DNA of 64,000 nucleotides from Ulva prolifera (lineage: Eukaryota; Chlorophyta; Ulvophyceae; Ulvales; Ulvaceae). Location: assembly GCA_023078555.1 (NCBI GenBank), contig CM041196.1, positions 1,302,001 through 1,366,000 of the forward strand, given 5' to 3'. Both the position numbers and the translations under genes were made by a program. The notes below the pieces were generated by a model that worked only from the letters and a program-made list of their open reading frames with translations, was not told the origin of the DNA and searched no databases. Shown here piece by piece: positions 35,244 to 47,288 of this stretch (position 1 is its first letter; each line of letters starts with the position of its first letter).

Positions 35244-38200
35244 CTAGAGCCACTTTTCGGATTTTCCTCGGGCGGCGATGTCTTCGTAGATAGTTCGCGC
35301 CGAGGGGCAGTCGAGCTCGTAGTCGGGCAGCGCCTCCTTCACGCGCTCAAAGCCCATCGCCATCTGTGTGGACGAGACGTCGCCTGCATGCACGCATGAT
35401 GTCTGCACCATCTATCTGCCGGCCATGACCGTCAACGGATTTCAACCGTTTGGACGTATTCGCTCGGCCCACCCTGACTGCAGCGGCAGCAGAGGAGCGG
35501 GTCTGCATTCCGAGGAGCACGCGCGGTGTCAGGTCCATGGTCGTGGTTTGCCCACGTCTGCAAGGCAGCAGCAGGTGCGGCAGCAGCAGACGAGGCAGCA
35601 GCAGGTGCGGCACGGCACGGCCGGAGGAGGTGCACTGGCAGCTACAACGGTGCCATGTTCACGGAGGTGGTGACCACACGCTTGCGAGGCTACAGCAGGT
35701 GAATACCTGAGATGAGGTACCAAAATCGTACCTCATCTCAGATATTCTCAGAAAAACACAAAGGGGGGGGGGGGGGGGGGCACCGGAGTCGGAGAGGTGG
35801 CGGAGGAGCGCGACGAGGGAGTCGGTGGCCTTGGGGCGCTCAAAGGCGGCGGCGAGGGCCTGCTTGACAAACTCGTGGTGGTAGTGCGGCGCCGCGAGCT
35901 CCTGCAGGGAGCGCTTGACCTCGCGCCAGTCCGGGTTCGTGCAGTGCTCGAGCACCATCGCCTTGAAGCTCGCCTTGAGGTCCTCCACCGTCTCCATGCC
36001 GCCATGCCAGCACTGCATATCAGCGTTCTAGTCTGCACCTGAGGAGCATTGCACAATCGTAGGAGGGCCAGCTCACAGATGATGACAAGCACTTGATCAC
36101 GTGCCGGACGTAGCCGACGAACCCACCTCGAGCTCCCAATTATGTGTCGTCGGTGGTCACAGATGCTGCACATTTCCCATTGTAATTGCACGCGTGGTGG
36201 GCGTTGTCGGTGCGATGCGTTGGCGTGTTAGAGGCTGGGGTCGCAGCGAAGGGACATGCATGCGGCCAGAAGGGATGACGTGTAAATGTGACATGCCTCC
36301 GGGTTTCATCGGGATACGAGGTGTCCCTGTGTGATGCCTGCGATGCTCCCTGGCTCTCCGACTGCGTCCTCACGACACACGCAGCCAGGAAGCATGCACC
36401 AGGCGTGTGGACGTCAAGCGTTCACAGCATGGTGGCCACCGGCGTCTGCTTCAAGACGAAGCTGTGTTCCGAACATTTGTCCGCACATCAGCAAAGCAGT
36501 GTCAGCGATAGTGTGGAACAGGGTCAAGGCAGGTGTCACAGCGTTTGGCGGCCCGGTTCCCGTCAAACACAGCATAATCAGCCACTTCGATCCCAGGGCC
36601 GAAGCATCAGGAACGCAGTCGCAGCGGAAGCGTGGAACGGGGCCGGGACAGGCGTCTGGGCCTTTTGCACCCCGACACACACGGCAGAATCAGCCGCTTC
36701 GATCCGTCTCTCGAACCGGATGAGCGCACCTTGAGGACGAGCTCGGCGGCGTGCGTCGAGGCGAGGAGGCGGCCGGTGTTGCGCACGACGACGATGGCGA
36801 GGCTGTCGGCGTGCAGCGCGTCGAGGACACGCGTGAGGAAGGCCGGCGGCACGAGCTCGTCGACGATGGCGCGCGCGAGGAAGAGCGTCGCGAGGTGCGC
36901 GGCGTCTGGGACGTCGAGGACGTAGTCGTCCAGCGCCGCGAGCATCCGCGACAGCCCAAACGCCACCTGCACGGCGAATTGATTTGGTTCGTTATTCAGC
37001 GTGATCTAACACATGGCACAAGCTGCACGGCAGGGACACTGCGAGCTGCTGCACAGCAAAAACACTCCGACCTGCACAGGATCGCCACATGGCCGGCTAT
37101 GTGTACTTGCAAAGGACAGAGGCCAGGCACGCCACCGGTTCTCGGAATCCACTCTCAACCCTATCCACTGATTCGTGGCACTTAGCCGGGCACGAGCTCG
37201 CACCACAGCCCTACCACAATACCTGCCAGTCTGTATGTGTGCATGGGCACTGCTGGTCAGTGTGCTGAGCCGGACAAGCGGAAGGCGCGGCGCGAAGGCA
37301 CAGAGGGAAGGGGGCGAGGCTGGGGGCGGCACCTGCTCATGGGAGATGGGGTCGGGGGTGAGGGCGACGAGGAGCTTCGAGGCGAGCTCTCGCTCCCGGA
37401 AGCTGCGCTCCATCGCGGCCTGCAGCACGATCTTGACAAACAGGTGCAGCATGCCGTAGTCGTCCGTGTCCTGCAGCGCCATCGCCCGGGTTGCGATGCC
37501 GTACGCTGACTGCGCGCGTCATGCACCGTGCGCTGACCTACTGAACAGCTGCCATTTCCTACCTCAATACGCAGTCCATCATCATCGGGATGAGGTCGGT
37601 GTGTCAGGATACCTGAAACTGTATCAGTACATTTGAAAGGCACTGTTTCTGGGAGGGTGTGGAGAGGCGTGCCGTGAGGATGCGCGCCACCTCCGCGGTA
37701 TCCGAGCTGTCGAAGTACTCCCGCACCGCGGCCCAGCACGCGCGCTTGAACTCCGGCACGGTGTGCGGTTGCGCCGGCGGCGGCGGCGTCAGCGCGCGCG
37801 CGTCGGCGGCGTCGCCACCGCCCGGCGCCGCCGCGCCGGCCGCGGCCGCGCGCTCCGCGGCCTCGATCGCCGACGCGTCCGCGGCGTCGATCGTGCCGCG
37901 CGCAACGCAGGCGGCGTAGAGGTCGTGGAAGGCGGCGTGGAGGCCGGGGAGGTCGAGCGCGAGGTCATCGAGCTGGTCGACGACGCGCTGGAAGCCCTTG
38001 TACATCTGCAGCGAGCTGATCTCGCCGGTGGCCGCGAGGCGCGCGAGCAGCTCGACCATCGGCTCCTGCGCTACGTACCCGCGTCAGCCCTGAACGTGCG
38101 TGCATCGGCAGCGCGGCCTCGGCACCGGTGTCGCACGTCATGTGTATCCATGCATGCACGACAACACAGCTGCAGATGCAGATGTGAGAGCGCATGACAT

Positions 38201-41192
38201 GGACATCTGGAGGCCAGCAGAACAGCGGCACAGGCTGCACGGCCCTGTACCAAAACAGGGCACGGATAGAAGACATGCCTGCACTCAAACACCGACCAGC
38301 ATTGAAGTGCCTGACCATCACTGACGCCCGATATAAGCTTATAGTTCTTTCCCCTAACAAATTAGAAACTATGACCAGGTGGGGGGGGGGGGGCACCTTG
38401 GCGTGCTTCATGTCGTCGGTCGCGATGAGGATGGCCTGCTTGACGACCTCGTGGTGGAAGAACGGCAGCGCGAGCGCCCGCAGCTCCCGCTCGACCTCCG
38501 CCACGTCCCCCGAGTTGACGTACTCGCCGAGCATCGCCTTGATGCGCTCGCGCGCCTCCTCAAACGACAGCTTCGCATCTGCACGCCGTCGCTCATGCAT
38601 GTGATTGCATGCTGTGCGTGACGATCAACCCACCCGCTACATCTCTAGAGGGCGCCGGCAGTTGCGGACACCCACGCGCGTTCCAGTGGACAATCAGAGG
38701 CATGGCTGATCGCGTGGAGAGGACCAACAGGAGAGGCCTGGACGAGCAGACCGATCGCCGACGCTCGGTGCTGAGGATGTAGCCACCGTTTGGACGAGTG
38801 TCAGGCATCACAGGGAACAAGGGGTCAGAGAGGGTGCTGCGGCGGCATAGCAGAGTGCGCCGACAGCCCAGAATCGGCACCCTGCCGCCAACGACTCGGC
38901 ACACATTGCATCGCTCCGCAGCAGCTCCCTGTGGCCCATGGCTCCGCACAGCCACACAGTGCCACCAATGCCAGCGCACGGGACCATGAGAAGACAGCAA
39001 CATGAAGGGTAGTGAGGCGGCGGCGCTACATCACGACCACGGCAGGGCCCGGCCGCTCCCGATTAGCTCACGCCGTGCGTCCGTCGTAACCAGCGCATAT
39101 GCGGCATAGTCGGTGACAGTGGCAGGCTGAGAGGGTGGCCGCACCGGCGCCCCAGCAGCGCAGCAGGCGCTCTGCGCTGTGCGGGTGGCCGAGCTGCGCG
39201 GCGCACTTCTTCTTGAGGTCCTCGAGCGGCGTGCCCGGGGGCGGCGTGAGGCGCGACACGAAGCTCGGCGGCAGGATGTCGTCCGTGATGGCGCGGCAGA
39301 TGAAGAGCGTCATGAGGGCGCAGGCGTCGGGGACGTCGAGCAGGAGGTCGTCAAAGTCCTCCAGCACCTCCACGAAGCCCTGCATGCATGCGGGCCGCCA
39401 CGGTGACGCGTGGAGCGGCACGGCTGCGCCGCGGCGCGTATGCGCGGGCGTGCAGAGTGCGTGCCGGTGTGCTATGAGTGTCACAGGAACAAAGGTCGGA
39501 GAGGCCGGCAGGGGCGATGCACAAGCACCCCAGCGCCACCAATCGCAGCGGATGCCGGCCCATGCCGCACCCGGCCACAGCGACCAAGCACAGCAAGATG
39601 GCGCCACACCCGATGTGTGATTCAGTCATTGCAGGATGGCGCGGCGGGTGTAGGGTGTAGTGAAGCTGCTCTGCAGAGGCGGTGTGGTGAAGGTGCACCG
39701 ATGGTCAACGCCCGGCAGGACGTGACTACGACGTGATGCCAGCTGTGCAGCTGATGGACAATGCAGGGCGAGCCGTGCGCACTCCTTGCTCCACCATGGT
39801 CTGGCCACTACTGGACCGAACATGCATCGGTCGCCACTGGACGTGGCCACGGACAGGCGAGCCATTCACAGCACAGCAGGCACAGCATGCCACATATGCA
39901 CCGCCGGTTCTGTTTACTGAAAAACAACCGCCGATTGCGGGACACTGCAGCAGCCGCCGCGTCCCGCGGGTCGCCTGTGGCTAGGGGCACGTGACAGCGT
40001 CCGCGGGGCACGTGGGTCCGAGCGCCCAGGGCCACCCTGTGGCTGCGGGGCCGCCGGCAGCAAGCGCGGCACGAAGCAGGGTGCAGCCGTGCGGCCGCAC
40101 GCACCTTCTGCATCATCGCCGGGGAGATGTACTGGCCGTAGAGGTTGGAGAGCAGCACGGAGACGGCCTCGCGGTCGCGGTCCTTGCGGTCCATCGCGAG
40201 CGTCAGCGCCCGCTTCACGAGGTAGAAGTCGTACTGCGGCAGCTGCAGCTCCGCGATGCACGCCCCCGCCTCCGCCGCGTCGCCGCTCTCGAGGTACTCC
40301 CGCAGCAGCGTCATGATCTGCACAGCACGCGGCACGGTGCGTCGGTAAGCGCATGTGGCGGCGCGATCCGCATCGCGCGCAGCATGCATGCGCGGTAATC
40401 TGCATGGGTGCACAGCGGCGGAGCGGCATGGCCCGTGTGCTGGAGCATGGGTGGGCGCTCAGTGGTGTGTTAAGGAGGGACGTAATGGTGGATGGCATGT
40501 GTGGGTGGGCGGCGTGTGCTGAATTTTGCGACCGTGTGGGCGGTCCAGGGAGGTCACTTCTGCTTGCGTACGTCCTGGTACCCTCAGTGACACCGCAGAG
40601 CTCTGCTGCTCCTCTGCGACCCTCATGAACAGCCCGCCAACCTGCTGCCGCCATGCAAGCATGCAACCCATGCAAGCATGCAACCCATGCAAGCATGCAA
40701 CCCATGAGGACCTGCTCCTCACGCCCGGGCAGGATGAGACGGGGGAGACGATGGCCGGGTCACGCAGGGTCGCTGCCACATGGCCCCCGCCGCCACCCAC
40801 GACCCACACACGAGCATGCGCGCCACAGCACGCCATGGCGAGCCGGGCCGCCACGCCACAGCGCGCAGCGGCCGAGGGGCCCGCCACAGCTTACTACAAA
40901 GCAAGGGGCAGGCGTGGGGCCGCACGTCGCCCTTGAGCTTGCTGACAGCCTGCACGATCCCCCGGGTGCCGGGCAGCGCCGCCGGCGCGTCGCCGTCGCC
41001 GTCGTCGGCGGCCGCGGCGCGCGCCTGCGCGGCGGAGGCGGCGCGGGACGCCTCCTCCTCGCTGTCGTAGTTCGGGTCGTTGCGGTCGAGCGCCGCGGAG
41101 TCGCCGCCGTCGGCGGCCTCCGACAGCACGGAGCCCCACGTGAATTTCCCGCCGGCCCCCTTCTTCTTCGTCTCCCCGGAGCGCAGCTGCAT
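35244..41192 (-). CDS. MRF: Four-MA3-domain translation regulator (plant MRF / PDCD4-related)
   Basis: Nine exons on the minus strand: 41192-40926, 40317-40105, 39379-39145, 38578-38397, 38065-37673, 37470-37333, 36966-36730, 36012-35784 and 35383-35244; 677 aa. Residues 1-89 contain KKKGAGGKFTWGSVL and DRNDPNYDSEEE, the N-terminal signature of plant MRF proteins. Four MA3 units follow, each with a (D/E)YxxSGD or EHCTNPDW start and the helix motif FHHEVVKQA, FYLVKRALTLAMD, LFVKIVLQAAME or YHHEFVKQALAAAFE. They end with GFxRVxEALxDYxLDxP. MA3 domains bind eIF4A, and the plant proteins couple TOR signalling to translation. All eight junctions keep phase. Seven donors are GTGC-type, two opening into long C runs, and intron 5 uses GCACGCC. 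Start: the ATG at 41192 gives a KKKGAGG-proximal N-terminus; a 5' exon is possible. Confidence 0.92.
35562..35614. repeat. CAG-rich tandem repeat
   Basis: GGCAGCAGCAGGTGCGGCAGC-type units repeated three times inside the last intron of the MA3 gene. Confidence 0.8.
35701..35747. repeat. Intronic hairpin, 20-base arms
   Basis: GAATACCTGAGATGAGGTAC and its complement GTACCTCATCTCAGATATTC are separated by seven bases, with one mismatch. It sits 16 bases from the donor-adjacent homopolymer of the last MA3-gene intron. Confidence 0.9.
35763..35780. repeat. Homopolymer at MA3-gene intron 8 donor
   Basis: Eighteen G on the plus strand, that is C on the coding strand, immediately after donor GTG at 35783. 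Confidence 0.95.
37090..37215 (+). repeat. Repeat family B copy
   Basis: Contains TTGCAAAGGACAGAGGCC, GGTTCTCGGAATCCACTC, GATTCGTGGCAC and GCCGGGCACGAGC; lies in intron 6 of the MA3 gene. Confidence 0.8.
38381..38393. repeat. Homopolymer at MA3-gene intron 4 donor
   Basis: Thirteen G on the plus strand (C on the coding strand) directly after donor GTG at 38396. Confidence 0.95.
40650..40706. repeat. Three copies of a 19-base unit
   Basis: CATGCAAGCATGCAACC occurs three times in tandem in intron 1 of the MA3 gene. Confidence 0.9.
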
Positions 41193-41461
41193 AGCATGGC
41201 ACGGTGTCACGCCTGCTGGGGCTGCTGGCCACCTGCGAGTGTTGAAACTCGTAGCTACGCAGCCCAGAAACTGTCGGCAGTCAGGCCCTGTCATCGCACG
41301 CGGAGGCAAGTCCACAGGCACAGGGGCAGGGCGTCTGCGCGGGAGACGCTGCGAGATGTGATTCAACTGTGAGATGTGACTGTGTTTAGGGGCGAGGTGC
41401 CTCGAGGGTGCTGCGTAGGCGGCGGGGTCGGTGCATGAGCTGCGGGAGCGTGGGCCGCATG

Positions 41462-41560
41462 GTAAAGCAACATCATTCCAGGTTTACTCATTTGTATCCT
41501 GCAGAAGACATTGACAAATCCGGACAAAACGAGTGGTCCACATGCCGGTGTTGGTCAAGC
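41462..41560 (-). mobile_element. SINE family A, diverged reverse copy
   Basis: The reverse complement shows GGCATGTGGACC, TTGTCAATGTC, AGGATAC and AGTAAACCTGGAATGATGTT before GCTTTACC. Confidence 0.6.
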
Positions 41561-41887
41561 AGATGTCGGGCGGTGGTCCGCAGCCAGGGCGGCGTGGCGC
41601 TGTGGCTACGGGGTGCGACACGGCGCTTCAGTCTGAGGGAAGCTGCGGCCCTGACACCGTGATTTTGAGCGCGTTACACAACAGAAACAGCTGCCTTGCG
41701 AGCGGGCGGGAAGGTATGAAGGCAGACAGGCATAGCAGTGGCCTTTTAGGTTGTGGTGTGTCCTTGAGGGGGTCCACGCGATGCGCCTGAGGCAAGCACA
41801 GCGAGAGGAGGTGGCAGGGGGTAGAGTGTCAGGCTCAGCGGTGATGGACACGTGGGCTTGCAGAGCATGTGCCAGTTGTACGTTGTA

Positions 41888-41966
41888 AGACGGCACATGT
41901 GGACCCGGGTATGCGGAGCTATCAATGTCCCAACAGCATCCGGTGCAGTGAATCTTGATTAACGTT
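41888..41966 (+). mobile_element. SINE family A, diverged copy
   Basis: GTATGCGGAGCTATCAATGT and CAGCATCCGGTGCAGTGAAT align with the body and tail of the family. Confidence 0.55.
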
Positions 41967-42860
41967 GCTTGTACTTGATGTTCACATGCACGTCAAGCTG
42001 TGCAGGATCGATAATTTGCGCAGCGTGGGACAGTGTGGCAGAGAGCATCAGCTGATCAGCGCGACACGCTGTAGAGATTATCATTCGCAGCACAAGCAAG
42101 CATGTTTGCTTGAGGAGCTGTTTGCGTGGTTGTGCGTTGTCAGTCACGCTGCATGAGTTGCACCAAAGGTGAGCCATGATTACGTTTCATGGTGGCAGGA
42201 GAGGGATCAGATACATAACATGTCACGATGATTGAATGCAAAGGACCATGCTGGGATATCGTATCATCACATTATCAATGCTGCAGTCTGATCCCTTTCA
42301 GGTGCACTGTGAGCTGGATCTCAGCAGCCATACGTGTGTCGACATAAATACACACCATAGACAAAACCACAACATCACTTTGAGCACTATCGGAGTGCGA
42401 TGTATGCAGTGCAGAAGTGACTGTCCCGGGGACTGCCAAATGAACCAGCAACACACCGATTTGCTCTTCCTGTCCCCTGCCGTCCCATGCACTGGCTTCA
42501 CATGTGCTGCCCCGTGCTTACGGACAGTTCTAGCATCATGCTTGGGTTTGACTACCTGTCCTGCATACACACCTGGCTTGCTGGACTGTGACTTACACTC
42601 CGGTGAGAACGCTGGCCGACAGGTCACTGAACACGCTGTGTCGCACACATGGAACTCATTTACATCTCAGCTATCTGCTATTTAGCCAATTATGTCCGTG
42701 CTCGCCTGGTCACTCGGCAGGAGCTCGCATGTGCATGGATAGGCTGATTGGACTCCGTGCAAAGATACAGAACGCCTGATTCACCATCACTGATACATAG
42801 ATAGAATCATGATCTCAGCGTAGGATCAAGGAAAATCTCATATCATCGCATTCGCAGGCT

Positions 42861-43052
42861 TCAAGCGTAGCAGCCCAGTCGCTGCATCTTCCGAGGTGGT
42901 GCAACGACAAGGCCGACACGGAGATACAGTCTGAGGGTTATCGCACGCGCTGCTTTTTCCTTTGTCAGGAGTGCAGCATCTAACGCCACTTGCTGCGCCT
43001 TCGTTAGAAATGATTGAGGAGCGTCAGCTTGGCCGCTTGCATTGTGTTCCAT
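42861..43052 (-). other. Possible small gene or exon, unknown
   Basis: An open frame of 63 residues starts MEHNASGQADAPQSF. It contains a clean amphipathic run (LTKAQQVALDAALLTKEKAA) and a basic end. It reads like real protein, but I recognise no family and see no clear acceptor upstream. Confidence 0.3.
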
Positions 43053-44540
43053 GACCTCGGTCCTCGAGACTTCCGTGAATATGAATGCGGGGCCCCTTCT
43101 CTACAACGTACACGCTACAAGAGTCACGTTACACAAAGATTTTTAAACGTCACTCGTTTTTGTACAATTCTTCGTGTTTGCACTTTGACCAGCTCCAAGA
43201 CAGATCGATCGCAACATCCGTTGACAATTGAGAATATCACAGCGCTGCCGGGATCAAGACGGGAGATATCGCATCAGCTCTTCAGCGTTACGGTGGCACA
43301 GCTTTGCCAGCATGGTTCCGTATAGGCCCTTGGCCATTTCAGGATGTGCATGGAGCTGACGCGGCCCGCTGTCCCTCTGACGGGGCATCGTTTGCACAGC
43401 AGCCGGTGTCGCAGACAAGCTTCGAGTGACGACTCAACATCCATCAAGCTGGAGTTTGAAGTATATTGATACGAACGAGCGCCGGTCTGGAGGGACCGCT
43501 GCACTGCCAGCCCAGCTGTGTGCCCTTGCGGTCGATAGCAGCTGCAGCAAACCCCAGGCAGCCAGATTTGCCCCCGTGCGCCTGGGCCGAGGACCCGGTA
43601 GCCACTGCCCCGGATCTGATTACGGAACGTGGTAAAGACGAGGAGGCTTCTCTGATCCCTCTGCATCGACGCCTGACCAGGTATACCATTCTGCCACATG
43701 CCAGCTGCAGCCCGTCCTCCCAGTCTGCCATGGCCCAGCTGCGTTGTCAAAAAAGTTGACTCGGGTTGCTTGTTATCAGTATATATACAATTGTTAAGCA
43801 CTGGGCTTCACAATGCGGTGAAGCAGAGAACCTGGTCCCGCGGTCCAGATTCTGATCAGCACGTTGATGATCACGCTGTACTTGTTGTCAGCAGTACGAA
43901 ATCACTACACTCTGCAATTCAAAATTAACGGTGCCACAGATTAATCTGAGAAGTTTCTCTCTGATCGATCTGAGAATGTTTCTGCGACCAGCCTGGCATC
44001 GGCATCATGTACACATATGATTCATAACAAGTGAAGCTTTGATATGCACTCTGTGCTCCCAGTGCACACTTGCTCCAACAGCCAACGGCAGGGTGCCACA
44101 TCTTGAATCCCTCAATAAATCCGGGCTCTGACCTCAGCACCCTGATCCCTGACCCTCGAGGGGCGGGCGCTCGCCCCAGACCTGAGGCCGGCGCACAAAC
44201 AAGCACAAACGAGCCTCGTTGTTGTGCCTTCATGCAGTTCTGTGTCCATGCGTGCAGAGAATTCGAAATAGAACTAATCAAAGTGTTCCTGGATGAACCT
44301 GGAGTAAAGTGAGCCTAGGCTGGAATCGCAACTCGTGAATGACCCGGAGGTTGCTAGAGACTGCTCGCGCGATGGACCTCCAGTATGCATATGGCGTATA
44401 GGCCGGGCCCTTGGAGATGCTGGTGCACTCTTGTACCCAGGGCGCTACAGCACAGCCATCCTAGCACATGCCAGCATGCATGCGACCTCGAGCTGACGCA
44501 CGCCGGCCGCACGCCATACATATGCCGGCAGAACCCGGGA

Positions 44541-44652
44541 CAACTCTGAGGGGGGCTTCCAGGTGGTTTAATCCTTTGGCATGTGTGGTCAACTCGGAGT
44601 TGTCGATGTCCTCTTCAGGATACGGCTCAGTAAATTCAGATTTACTTTGCTG
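44541..44652 (+). mobile_element. SINE family A, body and tail copy
   Basis: CTGAGGGGGGCTTCCAGGTG, GGCATGTGTGGTC, GGAGTTGTCGATGTCC and GGATACGGCTCAGTAAATTC match the fuller copy at 26250-26530. Confidence 0.85.
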
Positions 44653-45670
44653 CACTCTTACAACCTATGTGCCGCAGCGCACACACATTGTGCACACACT
44701 AACACTACACACACACGGACCACAGCTGGGACCACAGCTGCCCAGGCTGGCCACTGCATTTATGAGTTTGTTGCAGTATGCTACAAAGATGCAGGCAACG
44801 AGGCGGGCAGCACCGCGAAGCAGCGGGAATTGCAAGACGACCACCTTTCGCAGTAGGCGGTTCGGATGCCAGGTTCAGTGTCAGGTTCTGACGTTGTCAA
44901 TGCTGGTGCTCTCCTGACCCTCTCACAGGATTGAGCCGGTACACGCATGGGGGAGAGCGTGTGGGTGCCTGGGCATAGCCAAGCAGCAGCAGCAGCAGCT
45001 ACTAGAGGTGGCCTGAAGCAGCGAGCAGCAGCCTCTGATGATGCAGCCCCTACTACAGCGGTGTCTCTCTTGGTATTCTGCTGGTATTCGGCTGCCATGC
45101 AATGGTCCATGCTTTGTTTGTCACTACCTGAGTCTCAGCACCATCCAATGACACAGTCAGGGGTGCACAATGCACAAGCAATGCCAAGCAATGTGACCTC
45201 TGGCTGTGACTGCTGTGATGAGTAGAGTAGAGCAGAGGCGAGTAGGGCAGAAGCTGCACTGGTGCCATGCAGCCTGTGCACATATGAGGTTAGTACTTTA
45301 TGACCAACAGCACCCACTGACTCCACTTTGGCCTAGTGTGCCAATCAATGAGATTCAGAGTGAATGGCAGTTGCTGGCTGCAGTTGGGCTCATGGGAATG
45401 TGCATGCCTATCCAGTCATTGGCGCAATCACTGCAGGGCATGCAGCTGCTGGGTGACAGCATGTGCCCTGTGGCCCTGCTTGCTGTCCTGTGCAGAGACA
45501 TCTGGCACAAAGAGCTGAGCTGGTGTTCGCAGCCTCACTTGTTGGTGTGAACGGCTCGCAGGCAGCCAGAATGTACAACAGCAGGAACGGAAAGGAGTAG
45601 CTGTGGGCTGTGTGGCTGAGCAGGTTGGGTTTGCTTGTTGGTGTGCATGGTGCATGACCTGTAGGACCAC

Positions 45671-45934
45671 TTAGCAACAGTTGGCAGTTTGCAGAATGCT
45701 CAGAATCAACGAAAGCTTCCGCTCGTAGCATTTTAGGTTGGGAGCTTTGATTGCAGGAGGACAGCAGCTCGGGCAGAGAGCGATGTTTTCCAGTACTGCC
45801 GCTCGTTCCCAACACGTAATGGTTGCATCCCCAGCAGTCTCAATCAGGAGCGCGCCACATATTTCGCAGCACACGCAGCTTCTCGTGTAATGGTGCATCG
45901 ATGTCGCGGCATGTTTCTGCAGTTCTCTTGACAC
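45671..45934 (-). other. Possible Cys-rich exon, unknown
   Basis: After an acceptor-like CTGCAG on the minus strand, an open frame shows CVCCEICGALLIET and, about 25 residues later, LCPSCCPP. Paired CxxC motifs suggest zinc binding. No family recognised and no partner exon found. Confidence 0.3.
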
Positions 45935-46774
45935 AACAACGACCGCAACCGAGGCAGCTGCGGCTCGCCAGCAGTCAACAGTGCGCTCGTTGACAGGTCG
46001 TGTATTTCATGGAGAAATGACGCATGCGTTGATGCTTGTTGCCCGTCATGGTACAGGCCTGAAACTGTGGCATGGTCCTGCACGCCATTGCCTGCGCGCC
46101 ATTCTGACAAAGGGGTTGTGGCCGCTAGCAAGGTCCCAATCTGGAAGGGCGGTGTCAACAGAAAAGAGGCAGGCAGTGGGGAGTCGGAAGGTCCCAACCT
46201 GGCACAGTCTTTCATGGGAATGTCTTGTCGGACAGGGCACGACTGCGGTGAACACGTCGGCCAAAGGCATGCAGACTCGGCGACGAATGTTAGTCATATG
46301 GTAGCAGTAGATGTGTATATCAGCAGGGCATCGGAGCTTTGCGTGCACACGATGCGGCCAGCCTGTATGCCCTGATCATTGAAACACTGCGAGTCCCGTG
46401 TATGAAGCCCAAGGGGAAGCAGGCTGGAAGCTCTTCTGCGTTCAGTACAAAATCGCACCTAGTTGTATTCTATAGGTAGACAGATGTGATGTATTGTGTA
46501 ATCAGTACTCAGACGTTCACTGTGTCTGCGTGGTGGCCAGGACTCGGCCGTGCACACTGCCTCGACTGACGACTCAAAGCTCGCAGAGAGCTCCTGTGGA
46601 GTCTGAGACTGCATCACACGTGCCCGCAGACTGCAGTTTACGTAGTTTCACACTTCCCGTGTGGTCGTGCACGGATTTAGTCAACATCGCTATCGGCAGC
46701 TAGACTGCTTCCCATCTGCTGCTGCGAGGCGACGGGGTGGCGTACGGGGAATGCAGGAACAGTCAGTGCTGCAC

Positions 46775-46905
46775 GCACGGTGAGAACAGCTTGAACGCCG
46801 GCTGGCCAGAAACTTTACAAACATTGCGCACGGCAAAAACACATTTCTTGTATGTCACTATTGAGCGGAGCTGGAGCTGCTTTGGTCTGCTAAATTTGAA
46901 ATCGG
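46775..46905 (-). other. Possible exon, unknown gene
   Basis: Bounded by TTTCACAG and a GTGCAG donor. The frame (FKFSRPKQLQLRSIVTYKKC, then VFAVRNVCKVSGQPAFKLF) looks strongly protein-like. A short phase-compatible frame ending in a stop follows 3' on the same strand after an ACTGCAG, giving a possible terminal exon. Confidence 0.35.
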
Positions 46906-47140
46906 CTGTGAAAGTGCGGAGTCATTGGGCTAGCAGGTGGTCGTACCACCTCCGAGTTTTTCCTTGTGGGACTGCCTCAGCATGCTCATATAGAATGTGG
47001 AATTGAAACAAGGACACAGTCGGCGCTTCCGCACGGCAGCGACTGCAAAGGACATGTCCGACACCTGAAACATAATAATTCCAAGGCACCACAGCCACTC
47101 AACACCACCATCACAAGACACCGATCCCTGCGCCCGGAAT

Positions 47141-47182
47141 GCCGGCGCATTCTTACGCCGCGCGGCGTAAGAATGCGCCGGC
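47141..47182. repeat. 42-bp perfect palindrome
   Basis: Two 21-base arms, GCCGGCGCATTCTTACGCCG plus C and its exact complement, meet with no spacer. Confidence 0.95.
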
Positions 47183-47266
47183 AATTTAAATATTCGATAT
47201 CTGCCTGCAGCACGATCACCACATCACACTCCACTGGCAGACTGCAAAGCCTTAAGGTCCCAATCA

Positions 47267-47288
47267 GAGGGCCCGGGCCCGGGCCCTC
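47267..47288. repeat. 22-bp GC-only palindrome
   Basis: GAGGGCCC, GGGCCC and GGGCCCTC run together as one self-complementary stretch 85 bases from the 42-bp palindrome. Confidence 0.9.
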
